From positions 1,674,001 through 1,738,000 of the forward strand of contig NC_014011.1 of assembly GCF_000025885.1 (NCBI RefSeq): DNA of 64,000 bases, written 5' to 3'. Position 1 is the stretch's first letter; every line of letters starts with the position of its first letter. Below the pieces are notes generated by a model. That model made no database searches. It was not told the DNA's origin and worked only from the letters and a program-made list of their open reading frames with translations. Below, one piece after another: positions 48,080-56,904 of this stretch. The stretch is from Aminobacterium colombiense DSM 12261. Lineage in GTDB: Bacteria > Synergistota > Synergistia > Synergistales > Aminobacteriaceae. The position numbers and the translations under genes are program-made.

Positions 48080-48958
48080 GTGATATCCATGAAAAAAGAA
48101 CAAGCACCTGGCATAATCATTATGTCCATATCATCTATGGGCATTTTTATCATATTGTTTATTCTTTTTTTCTTGATTAAGGAAGGACTTCCAGTTCTGA
48201 AAGAAGCCTCTCTTTTATCAATAGTGACAGGCTCTGACTGGTATCCCACAGAAACACCTCCAGCCCTGGGCATGCTGTCCCTTATAGTGGGATCGGTAGC
48301 CGTTACAATTCTTTCGTCCTTGCTCGCCCTTCCCATAAGTCTTTTTATAGCTATTTTTATTTCTGAAATCGCCTCTGAGAAAATGCGTAATATTTTAAAG
48401 CCCATTCTGGAGCTGCTTGGATTTCTCCCGTCCATTATTCTTGGTTTTCTTGGCATGGTTCTTATCGCCCCGTGGCTTCAGGCCAATTTCACCATTCTTT
48501 CTGGCCTGAATCTGCTGAACGCGTCTATACTCTTAGGTTTTCTCATCATTCCCATTGTGGGGTCCCTTGCAGAAGAAGCCCTTTCAGCCGTTCCGTTGGA
48601 ACTTCGCAACGCTTCTTATGCACTGGGCGCTACGCGGTGGGAAACCATCAGCAAAGTTGTTTTCCCGGCAGCCCTTCCCGGCATTCTCTCCGCCTGCCTT
48701 CTTGGGATAATGAGAGGGATGGGAGAAACCATGGTGGTACTTATGGCGGCAGGGGGAGCTGCCATTATTCCAGTTTCTCTTTTCGATCCGGTACGCCCAC
48801 TCACATCAACCATTGCGGCCGAAATGGGAGAAACCCCCGTGGGCTCCCCCCACTATCACGCTCTCTTTTTTGCAGGGCTTATTCTTCTCATTATTACCCT
48901 GGCCATCAATCTTCTATCGAGCTGGATCGAGAGCAAAAGGAGAGTGAGACCCTCATGA
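48080..48958 (+). CDS. pstC: phosphate ABC transporter permease PstC
   Basis: 292 residues, about six spans. Family marks: SWYP-type segment GSDWYPTETPPALGMLSLIVGS, LPSIILGFLGMVLIAPWL and the EAA loop LRNASYALGATRWETISKVV. It forms the phosphate channel with PstA. GTG 48080 or ATG 48089 is the start; both follow AAGGAAAGGG. It overlaps pstA by four bases. Confidence 0.92.
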   Translation: MISMKKEQAPGIIIMSISSMGIFIILFILFFLIKEGLPVLKEASLLSIVTGSDWYPTETPPALGMLSLIVGSVAVTILSSLLALPISLFIAIFISEIASEKMRNILKPILELLGFLPSIILGFLGMVLIAPWLQANFTILSGLNLLNASILLGFLIIPIVGSLAEEALSAVPLELRNASYALGATRWETISKVVFPAALPGILSACLLGIMRGMGETMVVLMAAGGAAIIPVSLFDPVRPLTSTIAAEMGETPVGSPHYHALFFAGLILLIITLAINLLSSWIESKRRVRPS

Positions 48959-49806
48959 CAAGACGGAGAATCGTTGATCGCCTTATGACCTTTATGCTCT
49001 GGGGAGCCGCGGCCCTCTTGGTCTTTCTGCTGCTGGCCATAATCCTCTATATTTTTATCAACGGCTATGAGGCCCTTTCATGGAGCTTCTTGACAGAACC
49101 GCCACGGGATAATATGACCCGAGGTGGAATCAGCACTCCCCTCATGGGAACCTTGCAGCTCGTTGTAGTTTCTATGCTTTTCTCCCTTCCCGTAGGCATC
49201 GCTACGGGCCTCTACCTCGCCGAATACTCCCGGAAAGGACAGTTTACCGCACTTCTTCGCCTGGCTATCCGCTCACTTGCCGGTGTTCCTTCGGTGGTCT
49301 TTGGCCTTTTTGGCCTATCTCTTTTTGTCATCCTGTTAAAGTTTGGCTCATCGCTGCTCTCAGCGGGACTGACACTGGGATGTCTGGCATTGCCCCTTAT
49401 CGTAACGGCATCAGAACAAGCATTTCTTGCGGTTCCCCAGGATTATCGCGCCGCCTCCTACGCCCTTGGCGCATCAAAGTGGCAAACCATCTGGAAGGTC
49501 GTTTTTCCTGCCGCCTCCTCTACCATCATTACCGGTGGAATTCTAAGCATCGGGCGGGTTGCTGGGGAAACCGCTCCCATAATCTTTACAGGCGCCGCCT
49601 ACTTTACCCCCGGAGTGGCAAAAAGTGTTTTTGATGAAGTCATGGCCCTGCCATACCATATTATGGTTCTTGCCACTGAAGGTACCAATATTACTCTCAC
49701 AAGGCCCATACAATATGGAACCGTTCTGGTGCTTTTAGCTTTTGTACTCGGCATCAGCGCCATTGGTGTGATTATGCGAGCCCGCCTGAAACAGAGCGGG
49801 CGATAA
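48955..49806 (+). CDS. pstA: phosphate ABC transporter permease PstA
   Basis: 283 residues. Typical PstA phrases are SWSFLTEPPRDNMTRGGIST, LPVGIATGLYLAEYSRKG, LAGVPSVVFGLFGLSLFVIL and the EAA loop DYRAASYALGASKWQTIWKV. ATG 48955 overlaps the pstC stop in an ATGA. The reading frame is open upstream inside pstC, but that stretch is a shadow of pstC. Confidence 0.93.
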   Translation: MTRRRIVDRLMTFMLWGAAALLVFLLLAIILYIFINGYEALSWSFLTEPPRDNMTRGGISTPLMGTLQLVVVSMLFSLPVGIATGLYLAEYSRKGQFTALLRLAIRSLAGVPSVVFGLFGLSLFVILLKFGSSLLSAGLTLGCLALPLIVTASEQAFLAVPQDYRAASYALGASKWQTIWKVVFPAASSTIITGGILSIGRVAGETAPIIFTGAAYFTPGVAKSVFDEVMALPYHIMVLATEGTNITLTRPIQYGTVLVLLAFVLGISAIGVIMRARLKQSGR

Positions 49807-49830
49807 ATTGCGAGCAAGGAGTCGGTAACA

Positions 49831-50589
49831 ATGGAAAAATCCCAGCTTATCGTTTCAAATCTGAACCTTTTCTATGGCAAAAATCAGGTGCTGCACAATA
49901 TCAATATGGATATTTTCGGGAAGACCGTAACAGCTCTTATCGGCCCCTCAGGATGCGGGAAAAGCAGTTTTATCCGCTGCCTCAACCGGATGAACGACTT
50001 TATACCAAACGTCAAAGTTGAGGGGGATATTTACCTCGAGGGAAAAAACATCTACTCTGGCGCAACGGATGTCATCGCGTTACGCCGTCAGGTGGGCATG
50101 GTCTTTCAGAAACCTAACCCGTTCCCCATGGCCATTTACGATAATGTAGCCTATGGCCCTCGCCTTCAGGGCATCAAGTCTAGAGAAAAACTTGATGAAA
50201 TAGTGAAACGAAGTCTCATTGGAGCCGCTCTCTGGTCGGAAGTAAAGGATAATTTGAAATCATCGGGACTTGGCCTTTCTGGAGGACAACAGCAGCGTTT
50301 ATGCATTGCCAGGGCAATTGCAACAGAACCGGAAGTTTTGCTCATGGATGAGCCTACAAGCGCTCTTGACCCAATGGCAACAGCCCGTATTGAAGAACTT
50401 GTGAGAACCCTCAAAGAAAGATACACTGTAATTATCGTCACCCACAACATGCAACAGGCTGCCCGCATCTCAGACTATACGGCCTTTTTTCTTATGGGAG
50501 AACTTATAGAATATGGTAAAACACCGAAGCTCTTCACATCTCCTGGCGATAAACGGACAGAGGATTATATTACGGGTCGATTCGGTTAA
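49831..50589 (+). CDS. pstB: phosphate ABC transporter ATP-binding protein PstB
   Basis: 252 residues. Walker [20 protein letters not shown], the PstB-specific [21 protein letters not shown], signature [19 protein letters not shown], Walker [13 protein letters not shown] and H-loop [14 protein letters not shown]. It powers PstCA and takes part in PhoR signalling with PhoU. ATG 49831 has AAGGAG upstream. Confidence 0.96.
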   Translation: MEKSQLIVSNLNLFYGKNQVLHNINMDIFGKTVTALIGPSGCGKSSFIRCLNRMNDFIPNVKVEGDIYLEGKNIYSGATDVIALRRQVGMVFQKPNPFPMAIYDNVAYGPRLQGIKSREKLDEIVKRSLIGAALWSEVKDNLKSSGLGLSGGQQQRLCIARAIATEPEVLLMDEPTSALDPMATARIEELVRTLKERYTVIIVTHNMQQAARISDYTAFFLMGELIEYGKTPKLFTSPGDKRTEDYITGRFG

Positions 50590-50626
50590 ATTTAAGAGGA
50601 TCCCTTTGGGAAGGAAGTGACTGTTT

Positions 50627-51316
50627 ATGAATCAGATTAACGCTCGAAGACAAATAGAAACAGAATTGACAGAACTTATCCGAATGGCCATACGACTTGG
50701 GAAAATGTCCGAGGAATCCCTTACCAGGGCAGTTTGGGCCCTTAAAAATCAAAATGCCGATGTGGCCCGGGAAATCATTAAAAGAGATGACGCCATAGAT
50801 GATCTGGCTTCAGAGATCGATATGGCTTGCATGCAGTTTACCGCCCGTTTTCAGCCATTGGGAGAAGACTTGCGCACCGTTTCCTCCCTTATGCATATAG
50901 CCGTAGACCTCGAGCGGTTAGGGGACTACGCCAGCAATATTTCAAAAGCTGCCATAGAAGTCGCCGATAAAGAACTTATGAAGCCTCTTATAGACATTCC
51001 ACGCATGGTAGAGATCCTTTCTGAAATGCTTGAAAAATCCCTAGAGGCTCTTGAAAGTAAAAATGATGCCTTGGCTTACAGGGTCTTTCCCCTTGATGAC
51101 ATTGTGGATGACCTTGAAAAACAGATTATGCGAGAACTTCTGCTTCTTATGATGGAACGTCCCCAAAGAATAGAACAGGCTACTCTCCTCCTCAACGTAG
51201 CGAGAACCCTGGAACGGGCTGGAGACCATATTACAAACGTGGCAGAACGAGCCATCTACATTATCACCGGCAAAACTATAAAGGCTTCGGCCTACAGACG
51301 ACCGAAGGAGCATTGA
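50627..51316 (+). CDS. phoU: phosphate signalling regulator PhoU
   Basis: 229 residues, wholly helical, two PhoU repeats. Metal-binding signatures: IAVDLERLGDYASNISK (about 89-105) and VARTLERAGDHITNVAERA (about 190-208), the E/D-x-x-x-D type. PhoU links Pst transport to PhoR and represses the regulon in high phosphate. ATG 50627 has GGAAGGAAG upstream. Confidence 0.94.
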   Translation: MNQINARRQIETELTELIRMAIRLGKMSEESLTRAVWALKNQNADVAREIIKRDDAIDDLASEIDMACMQFTARFQPLGEDLRTVSSLMHIAVDLERLGDYASNISKAAIEVADKELMKPLIDIPRMVEILSEMLEKSLEALESKNDALAYRVFPLDDIVDDLEKQIMRELLLLMMERPQRIEQATLLLNVARTLERAGDHITNVAERAIYIITGKTIKASAYRRPKEH

Positions 51317-51317
51317 A

Positions 51318-52016
51318 GTGAGCGGCGATCGAATTCTTATTGTAGATGATGAAAAGGGAATACAGGATATTGTCTCACAGGCGCTGAAAAGACGGGGATA
51401 CGAAACAATATGCGCCAGCGATGGAGACTCTGCTCTTGATCTTGCCTTCGCCGCCCATCCAGATCTTATTATCCTCGACCTTATGCTCCCCCGTATGGAT
51501 GGCTGGGAAGTCTGCCGCCGTCTAAAAAGCAACAAAGAGACAGCCCTGATCCCCATTATTATGCTCACCGCCCGCCGGGATGAGATGGATGTAGTAGAGG
51601 GGCTGGAACTTGGCGCGGATGATTATATGAAAAAACCTTTTTCCCTGGCAGAACTTGTAGCCCGCGTGGGCGTATTGCTGCGCCGAACCAGAATGACAGA
51701 AGAGACAAGGCAGATCACTAACGGCGATCTTGTTATGGACATCGAAAACCAATGGGTCATGCTGCGAGGCAACAGCCTCGATCTCAGCCCCACTGAATTT
51801 CGTCTTCTTGAACTTCTCGCCCACCGCTTCGGACGAACTGTAAGCAGAGACGAGCTGCTGGGAAGAATCTGGAACCTCTATGGAGGGGACACTCGCACTG
51901 TGGATGTGCATATTTCACGGCTTCGAAAAAAACTGGACGACAATAAACACCCGGCGCTCCTCATTCAGACGCTCCGGGGCAGAGGGTACAGGATCACATG
52001 GGAGGATAAACCATGA
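51318..52016 (+). CDS. phoB: phosphate response regulator PhoB/PhoP-type (OmpR family)
   Basis: 232 residues. Receiver domain with acidic pocket (ILIVDDEKGI), phospho-Asp in LIILDLMLPRMDGWEV, switch Thr in IIMLTARRDE and Lys in DYMKKPFS. C-terminal winged helix with LDLSPTEFRLLELLAHRFGR and DTRTVDVHISRLRKKL. The start is GTG 51318, directly after phoU. It presumably binds the candidate boxes upstream of pstS. The 3' end overlaps phoR. Confidence 0.92.
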   Translation: MSGDRILIVDDEKGIQDIVSQALKRRGYETICASDGDSALDLAFAAHPDLIILDLMLPRMDGWEVCRRLKSNKETALIPIIMLTARRDEMDVVEGLELGADDYMKKPFSLAELVARVGVLLRRTRMTEETRQITNGDLVMDIENQWVMLRGNSLDLSPTEFRLLELLAHRFGRTVSRDELLGRIWNLYGGDTRTVDVHISRLRKKLDDNKHPALLIQTLRGRGYRITWEDKP

Positions 52017-53776
52017 AAACACTGAAAGGGAAGGTCACAGCCGTATTAGCTTTTGTTACCGTCATCGCCTTTGCTGTCAGCTGGTTCCTCGTATCGGGAA
52101 TAATGAAACATCACCTTGTTGACAGCGCTTTCGACCAGCTTAAAAACAATACTGCCGCACTCTCAGAAGTGATCCGGAATGAGGGATATAGCTCTTTTCA
52201 AAAGAACTTTCGCCAATGGCAGGAGATATTTGAAAGCCGCATTACCATTATAAACGCCAAAGGAAGGGTTATCCTCGATAGTGCCACTGACGCAGAAACC
52301 CTCGACAATCATCTGAACCGTCCAGAAGTCAGGCAGGCTGCGAAGGATGGGGTTGGAACCACCTCAAGATACAGTCAGACCCTTGGAGCCCAGCTTGTCT
52401 ATGTGGTTCGAAAAGTAGAAGGCGGGGAAGATGATCTGTTCATTCGTATGGCCCAACCCCTCAACGCTCTTCAAAAAGCCCTTTCCGATGTGCGCTATCG
52501 TTTTCTTTCGTACATCATTATGGCGGCTTTTCTCATCCTGGGCTTTGAACTATGGATTGTACGCCGGTTCTTTGCCCCTCTCGAAAAGATCGTGATGGCA
52601 GCTCAGGCTATATCGGGAGGCAATGAAGCCCGCTTCCCCCTTATGGGCGACCGGGAATTGCAGAGACTTTCCGACTCCCTTCAATACATGTCCTCTCGCC
52701 TGAAAGGGACCCTTGAAGAGCTGAAAATAGAAAGAACGACCCTTTCAACAATCCTGTCTTCACTGCCGGTAGGAGTGATCCTCCTCGACAAGGACAACAG
52801 GTTCCGGTTCGTGAATGACGAGGCACGAAACCTGCTTGGAATGAAGGTGCCAGTGGAAGAGGGACAACCTATAGAACGGTTTCTAACCTGCGGCGAGATC
52901 TACCCTTTGCTTAAAGAAGCAAAGGGGGGAGTGGAACAGGCAATAAAAGTAGAAATGCCGGAGCTCGGCAAGGGGGGTCGCCACCTCAGTCTTTATGGGC
53001 GACAGACAGAAAGCGGCCCACTGCTTGTGATTACCGATCTTACAGAAGAATTTCGTCAAGAACAGGCGCGGCGTGATTTTATCGCTGATGCCGGACATGA
53101 ATTCCAGACACCGCTGACAACAATTCGCCTCACGGCAGAATACCTGCAGGACGAATTGCGTGGCAATGAAGACGTGGCAGGACACTTACAATCTATCATC
53201 CAGCAACAGGAAAGAATGACGCAGCTTGTAGATGATCTGCTTCTTCTCTCCCGCCTCGAAAGCCAGCCGCCCCAGGAAGCGGAAGAAGAACTGGATCTGG
53301 CCTTTCTTGTGGACACCATAACAGGTGAAAGCCTCCACCACCCACTAGCCGAGGCTATCGACATAGAAAAAGTGTCGCCGGAAGAAGCTTTAATGATAGG
53401 CCAGAGCAGAGACCTTGCACGGGCTATACGAAATATCATTGATAACGCTATAAAATACGTTCACGAAAAATTTGGGGGAAGTGGCGGAGGCAAGGTAAAA
53501 ATCGAACTTTTCAGCAGAGATTCTTGGTGGGTCATTCAAGTGCAGGACAACGGGGTAGGCATTTCAGAAGAAGCCGCCGCTACCATTTTTGACCGTTTCA
53601 GCCGCGGCGACAGCCATCGTGCACGGGGACAATGGGGATCAGGCGGTTACGGATTGGGCCTTGCCATAGCAAGAAGAATATTTATGGCCCATGGCGGCGA
53701 CATCGCCCTCATTGCCGCCAATGGAGGCCAAACAATCTTTGAAATCACCCTGCCCAAGGAAATCTTGAAAGTGTAA
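52013..53776 (+). CDS. phoR: phosphate sensor histidine kinase PhoR
   Basis: 587 residues. An N-terminal membrane helix (about 8-28), an extracytoplasmic sensor of about 130 residues, a second helix (about 162-184), HAMP, PAS-like domain (about 235-345), then HisKA with the phospho-acceptor in FIADAGHEFQTPLTTIRL (Phe replaces the common Leu), and HATPase with NIIDNAIKY, VQDNGVGI and GYGLGLAIARRIF. The extracytoplasmic domain fits the long Gram-positive-like PhoR type. ATG 52013 overlaps phoB in an ATGA. Last gene of the operon. Confidence 0.92.
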   Translation: MKTLKGKVTAVLAFVTVIAFAVSWFLVSGIMKHHLVDSAFDQLKNNTAALSEVIRNEGYSSFQKNFRQWQEIFESRITIINAKGRVILDSATDAETLDNHLNRPEVRQAAKDGVGTTSRYSQTLGAQLVYVVRKVEGGEDDLFIRMAQPLNALQKALSDVRYRFLSYIIMAAFLILGFELWIVRRFFAPLEKIVMAAQAISGGNEARFPLMGDRELQRLSDSLQYMSSRLKGTLEELKIERTTLSTILSSLPVGVILLDKDNRFRFVNDEARNLLGMKVPVEEGQPIERFLTCGEIYPLLKEAKGGVEQAIKVEMPELGKGGRHLSLYGRQTESGPLLVITDLTEEFRQEQARRDFIADAGHEFQTPLTTIRLTAEYLQDELRGNEDVAGHLQSIIQQQERMTQLVDDLLLLSRLESQPPQEAEEELDLAFLVDTITGESLHHPLAEAIDIEKVSPEEALMIGQSRDLARAIRNIIDNAIKYVHEKFGGSGGGKVKIELFSRDSWWVIQVQDNGVGISEEAAATIFDRFSRGDSHRARGQWGSGGYGLGLAIARRIFMAHGGDIALIAANGGQTIFEITLPKEILKV

Positions 53777-53804
53777 CCTGCAAACTTTTTGAAGCCGCAC
53801 AATA

Positions 53805-53845
53805 AAACAAGGGGCGGGTTCTTATCAAACCCGCCCCTGTTTGTA
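53805..53845. terminator. bidirectional terminator between phoR and folT
   Basis: GC-rich stem of 14-15 pairs, CAAGGGGCGGGTT with AACCCGCCCCTG, and a 7-base loop. T-rich tracts lie on both sides (TGTTTGTATTT on the plus strand, TTGTTTTATTG on the minus strand). It sits between convergent genes and suits both. Confidence 0.85.
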
Positions 53846-53856
53846 TTTACATATCA

Positions 53857-54387
53857 CTACCCTGCCATAACCAGAAGCCTTTTAGCTATTCCACGCAGTA
53901 ATATAGCATACAGAGGAACCTGTATGAGTTGTGTCTGCAGTTGGGCTGGAACTGTTGTTACGAGGGGTATTCCAAACAACATCTGCAAAAAATAGGGAAC
54001 GAGAAGCACAGATGTTACCAATTGGCTTATCCCGATAACAACCATAACTTGCCAAAGGGGATGCTGATCTTTTGATTTAAAAACCTTCAGCAGAAGGGCT
54101 GGAAGGATCCCCGTTAAAGCGGCTGTTAGTGTGAAATGGGGCATATACGCTCCCATGGGATTGATCCAGAAACCCACCACATCTCCTAGGGCACCCACTA
54201 CCCCGCCGGCCTTGGCGCCAAAATAGTATCCGGCAAAGATAACCGGCAGCGCTCCAAATCCGATACGAAGAGTTTCGATACCCGCTATTGGAATTCTGAT
54301 GCTGGCCATACGGGTCAAAACAATGTTCAACGCTATGAGAAGAGAAAAATAGACCAGTTCCTGAACTGAAAAGTGATTCCTTTGCAT
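53857..54387 (-). CDS. folT: folate ECF transporter S component (FolT-like)
   Basis: 176 residues, six hydrophobic spans. It has the ECF S-component and FolT pattern: RIGFGALPVIFAGYYFGAKAG, GVVGALGDVVGFWINPMGAY and FTLTAALTGILPALLLK. The substrate-binding subunit would team with shared EcfA/A'/T subunits encoded elsewhere. The call to folate is strengthened by the upstream tetrahydrofolate riboswitch. ATG 54387 has GAGGAGG upstream, which may be sequestered by the leader. Confidence 0.85.
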   Translation of the reverse strand: MQRNHFSVQELVYFSLLIALNIVLTRMASIRIPIAGIETLRIGFGALPVIFAGYYFGAKAGGVVGALGDVVGFWINPMGAYMPHFTLTAALTGILPALLLKVFKSKDQHPLWQVMVVIGISQLVTSVLLVPYFLQMLFGIPLVTTVPAQLQTQLIQVPLYAILLRGIAKRLLVMAG

Positions 54388-54428
54388 AAAAAAACCTCCT
54401 CTAATATGGGCAGTTCTGCCACATCAAA

Positions 54429-54564
54429 GGAGATCTATAGTCTTACTGTAAACCATCTTTCGACGTAACAGCGAACGCGGGGCTTTACCGCAAGTCTTTA
54501 CAGACTTTTCGTCTCAAAGCAACGTCCCATCTCTGAGCACTTTACGTAAAGCTCCTACTCTGCC
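54429..54564 (-). ncRNA. tetrahydrofolate (THF-I) riboswitch and leader of folT
   Basis: Read on the minus strand. Aptamer 54564-54467: P1 GGCAG with CTGTT; P2 GCTTTAC (54552-54546) with GTAAAGC (54488-54482); P3 CTCAGAG (54537-54531) with CTTTGAG (54519-54513), enclosing the conserved ATGGGACGTTG; and a further hairpin AAGTCT-gtaa-AGACTT. The core words GAGTAG, CGTAAAGTG and GGGACGTTG match my recollection of the class-I THF riboswitch consensus. Downstream, TCTCCT (near 54429) can pair with the AGGAGG of folT, suggesting control of translation. Confidence 0.8.
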
Positions 54565-54582
54565 TAATTCAATTTCCCGCAC

Positions 54583-54610
54583 ATTATATCATTTATTCCA
54601 TGAATATCAA
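54583..54610 (-). promoter_or_regulatory. promoter of the folT riboswitch leader
   Basis: Minus strand: -35 TTGATA (54605-54610), 16-base spacer, -10 TATAAT (54583-54588). Transcription would start near 54576, about 12 bases before the aptamer. It overlaps the last bases of the racemase gene. Confidence 0.75.
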
Positions 54611-55320
54611 TTATTTGAATACAGCAGTCTGAGACACCCTTCCGCAAGGGCTCCCAAACTCGAAACCATGCCCAACTCAGGCAAATCAGAAGCATCGTAA
54701 GCCAGGGGTAATTCCGTACAGGCAGCTACAATGGGAACTTCCCGTTCCTTCCAGAGCTTCTCCACAACACCCTGAAGAAGCAACCCAGCCTCTCTCAACC
54801 TGTTGGCCTTAACAAGAATAATGGTTTCCTGTACTTTGCCCTGATCTTCCTCTGTAGGCAAAAAAAAGGGATACCCTTTCTTTTCGGCATATCGCTCATA
54901 CATCCCACTCCGCTTCGTTCCACTTGTGGCAAGAAGCCACGCCCCCTCACGGCTTCTCTCTGCAGCCAGTTCCACTGTGGCCTCGATAATATGCACAAAG
55001 GGCACAGGCAACTCCTCTCGGAAAGAGTCGATAAAATAGTGGGCTGTATTACAGGGAACAGCTAAAATATCCGCTCCCCATCGCGCAAGGGTCAGCAATC
55101 CTTCTTTCAGCGCTGGAGCCGGGCTTTTCCCCCGCCCAAGAATCGCACTGCTGCGGTCAGGAATTTGAGGGTTGGAAAGAACGTACAATTTAGGATGTTC
55201 CTGATCACGTGCAGCCGGAGCCTTCACCGCAAGCAACCTCATAAATTCAGCAGTGGCTGCCGGCCCCATACCGCCAAGAATTCCAAGTATTTTAGAAGGT
55301 TCTTTTGTTGCCAAGCTCAT
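54607..55320 (-). CDS. aspartate/glutamate racemase family protein
   Basis: 237 residues. Two-cysteine racemase of the aspartate racemase (YgeA/Asp_Glu) family: LGILGGMGPAATAEFMRLL at the N-terminus, LAVPCNTAHYFID (first catalytic Cys, about 84), LLATSGTKRSGMYERY and VAACTELPLAYD (second Cys, about 200). It interconverts L- and D-aspartate or glutamate without PLP. ATG 55320 has GAGGATG upstream. It stands alone on the minus strand after a terminator. Confidence 0.87.
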   Translation of the reverse strand: MSLATKEPSKILGILGGMGPAATAEFMRLLAVKAPAARDQEHPKLYVLSNPQIPDRSSAILGRGKSPAPALKEGLLTLARWGADILAVPCNTAHYFIDSFREELPVPFVHIIEATVELAAERSREGAWLLATSGTKRSGMYERYAEKKGYPFFLPTEEDQGKVQETIILVKANRLREAGLLLQGVVEKLWKEREVPIVAACTELPLAYDASDLPELGMVSSLGALAEGCLRLLYSNN

Positions 55321-55394
55321 CTTGTCACATCCTCATCTTAGAATAAATTGCCGTGGTAAAAAATCCTCATGCCGCCAAATACGTAATTTAGCTG

Positions 55395-55422
55395 AAAAAA
55401 AGCCCCGTAAAAGTGACGGGGT
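55395..55422 (-). terminator. minus-strand intrinsic terminator
   Basis: Stem CCCCGT with ACGGGG (7-base loop) followed on the minus strand by CTTTTTTT. It is about 130 bases downstream of the metallophosphoesterase stop and is the probable end of that transcript before the racemase gene. Confidence 0.75.
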
Positions 55423-55532
55423 CACCATGGCGCCACTCATATAATATATACTTAACTTATGCCATAAAAGATATCTCACGATAGTAAAGATGTCGCAATG
55501 GCACTCAAGAAAAATATCTCCCTTTTTTTGCG

Positions 55533-55563
55533 GAGGCCTTCCCCCAAGGCCTCTTATTTTTTT
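55533..55563 (+). terminator. plus-strand-oriented terminator-like hairpin
   Basis: GAGGCCTT with AAGGCCTC, 5-base C loop, then TTATTTTTTT on the plus strand. It overlaps the 3' end of the minus-strand metallophosphoesterase gene. No plus-strand gene is recognisable upstream within 230 bases. Confidence 0.55.
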
Positions 55564-56690
55564 GCTGTTTCACTGCTCACAATATCTATAATAACGACTT
55601 CAGGAGCGGCCAAAAAACGCATGGGGGGGCCCCACGTCCCTGCCCCGGAGGTAACATAAAGCATTGCCCCGTTTTTTAGTCTATGAAGGCCTGTTCCCAT
55701 AGGATACACAGCCCGAGTCACAAAAGTAAAGGGCCACATTTGCCCGCCATGGACATGTCCCGATAATTGCAAATCAAAAAAATCAATGGAGTCTTCCATC
55801 ACTACGGGCCGGTGCTTTAAAAACAAACGAAACCGGTGAGGGGACAAAGAAGAAAGAAGATTCTGCTCTGATGAGGAAAAGGACTCTGCCATTTTTATAT
55901 CGTCATCATCCACGCCAGCAAGTAGAAGGGGGGCGAGAGCTAGAACCTCATTTCTGATCATCTGAAAACCGCATTCCTCAATAAATGATGCGGCCTGATT
56001 GAGCCCCGCGTATACTTCATGGTTCCCGGTTACGGCAAATTTGCCCAAGGGTGCAGAAAGGCTTTGCAACAGATCGATCTCCTTCTGCCGTCCATCCATC
56101 TGTCCATCCACCAAATCCCCAGTGGAAACCACAAGGTGGGGACTAGAGGCTTCAATGGCTTCAACGATCTTTTTCAGCCGATCTTCACGAACTATAAGCC
56201 CCAAGTGTACATCTGAAATCTGGGCAACGCGCACATATGGCCACTCCGGGGGCAACTTGGCAGTTTCCACCTTGATGTAGTTCACCTTAATATCCCAGGC
56301 TTGAGAGTACCCCAAAAGACAACATAGAAAAGCCAGAAAAAGAGCTATTGACGAACAACACCTCAGCCCTAAATCACTCAACGCAACCCTTCGGCACCAA
56401 AAAAGAATGCGAAAAACAAAAAAAAGCAACAAAAGGCAAAAGGCAAAAAAGACAAAACCCATCCACACATAAGCAATCCACGCCGCGATATGGCGAAGTT
56501 CGCTGTGTCCCAGCCCATCCCATCGACGGAGCAAAAGGGGAGAAGCCACCATGAGAGCTCCCCATATATTGCATACCCACACTGCTATCCCTCGCAAGGC
56601 CAGAACTCGAACAAGGGAAGTCAATACCATCCACGTCATTCCGCCATAAATAGCTATATATAGAGTAATAACAAGTACAAAAAGCCCCAT
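55554..56690 (-). CDS. membrane-anchored metallophosphoesterase (YkuE/YaeI type)
   Basis: About 378 residues. Four hydrophobic segments in the first 150 residues anchor it; the calcineurin-like domain follows: AQISDVHLGLIVREDRL (Asp, His), VVSTGDLVDGQMDG (Asp), FAVTGNHEVYAGL (Asn-His) and LQLSGHVHGGQMWPF (His-x-His). Relatives act on phosphodiesters such as UDP-diacylglucosamine or on unknown substrates. ATG 56690 has GGGAGG 6 bases upstream; a TTG two codons earlier is less likely. Confidence 0.87.
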   Translation of the reverse strand: MGLFVLVITLYIAIYGGMTWMVLTSLVRVLALRGIAVWVCNIWGALMVASPLLLRRWDGLGHSELRHIAAWIAYVWMGFVFFAFCLLLLFFVFRILFWCRRVALSDLGLRCCSSIALFLAFLCCLLGYSQAWDIKVNYIKVETAKLPPEWPYVRVAQISDVHLGLIVREDRLKKIVEAIEASSPHLVVSTGDLVDGQMDGRQKEIDLLQSLSAPLGKFAVTGNHEVYAGLNQAASFIEECGFQMIRNEVLALAPLLLAGVDDDDIKMAESFSSSEQNLLSSLSPHRFRLFLKHRPVVMEDSIDFFDLQLSGHVHGGQMWPFTFVTRAVYPMGTGLHRLKNGAMLYVTSGAGTWGPPMRFLAAPEVVIIDIVSSETAKK

Positions 56691-56708
56691 ACCCAACCTC
56701 CCTTAATG

Positions 56709-56766
56709 GTGCCAGGTCTTGAAAATGTGCATTTGTATGCATCTGCACATTTTCAAGACCTGGCAC
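56709..56766. repeat. REP-like palindromic repeat, full copy 4
   Basis: Perfect 23-base inverted arms beginning GTGCCAGGTCTTGAAAATGT, with a 12-base loop. The arms match copy 1 at 32209. It lies between the divergent metallophosphoesterase and IclR genes. Confidence 0.88.
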
Positions 56767-56805
56767 TGCCCTTTCATTCTAACAGAATATTTAAAATCTA
56801 TTTTA

Positions 56806-56834
56806 TTGACACAGTTGTGAATCTAATATAATAT
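56806..56834 (+). promoter_or_regulatory. promoter of the IclR/TRAP/ort operon
   Basis: TTGACA (56806-56811), 17-base spacer, TAATAT (56829-56834). A small inverted repeat TTTAC-taat-GTAAA (56855-56868) lies downstream between promoter and start codon and could be an IclR operator. Confidence 0.65.
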
Positions 56835-56904
56835 CCTTTCTATAATAAATCTTGTTTACTAATGTAAAACTTCTTTTTGCACACCAGAACAAGGAGGGGA
56901 TTTA

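Noticed and set aside
48472-48954. Long plus-strand open frame upstream of pstA, suggesting a 444-residue protein
   Set aside because: It runs in another frame through pstC and its translation (many Ser, Arg, His) is not protein-like. The true pstA start is ATG 48955, coupled to the pstC stop.
55330-55440. Possible short minus-strand peptide frame starting ATG near 55440 across the terminator
   Set aside because: It has no ribosome site, no family similarity and reads through the terminator stem.
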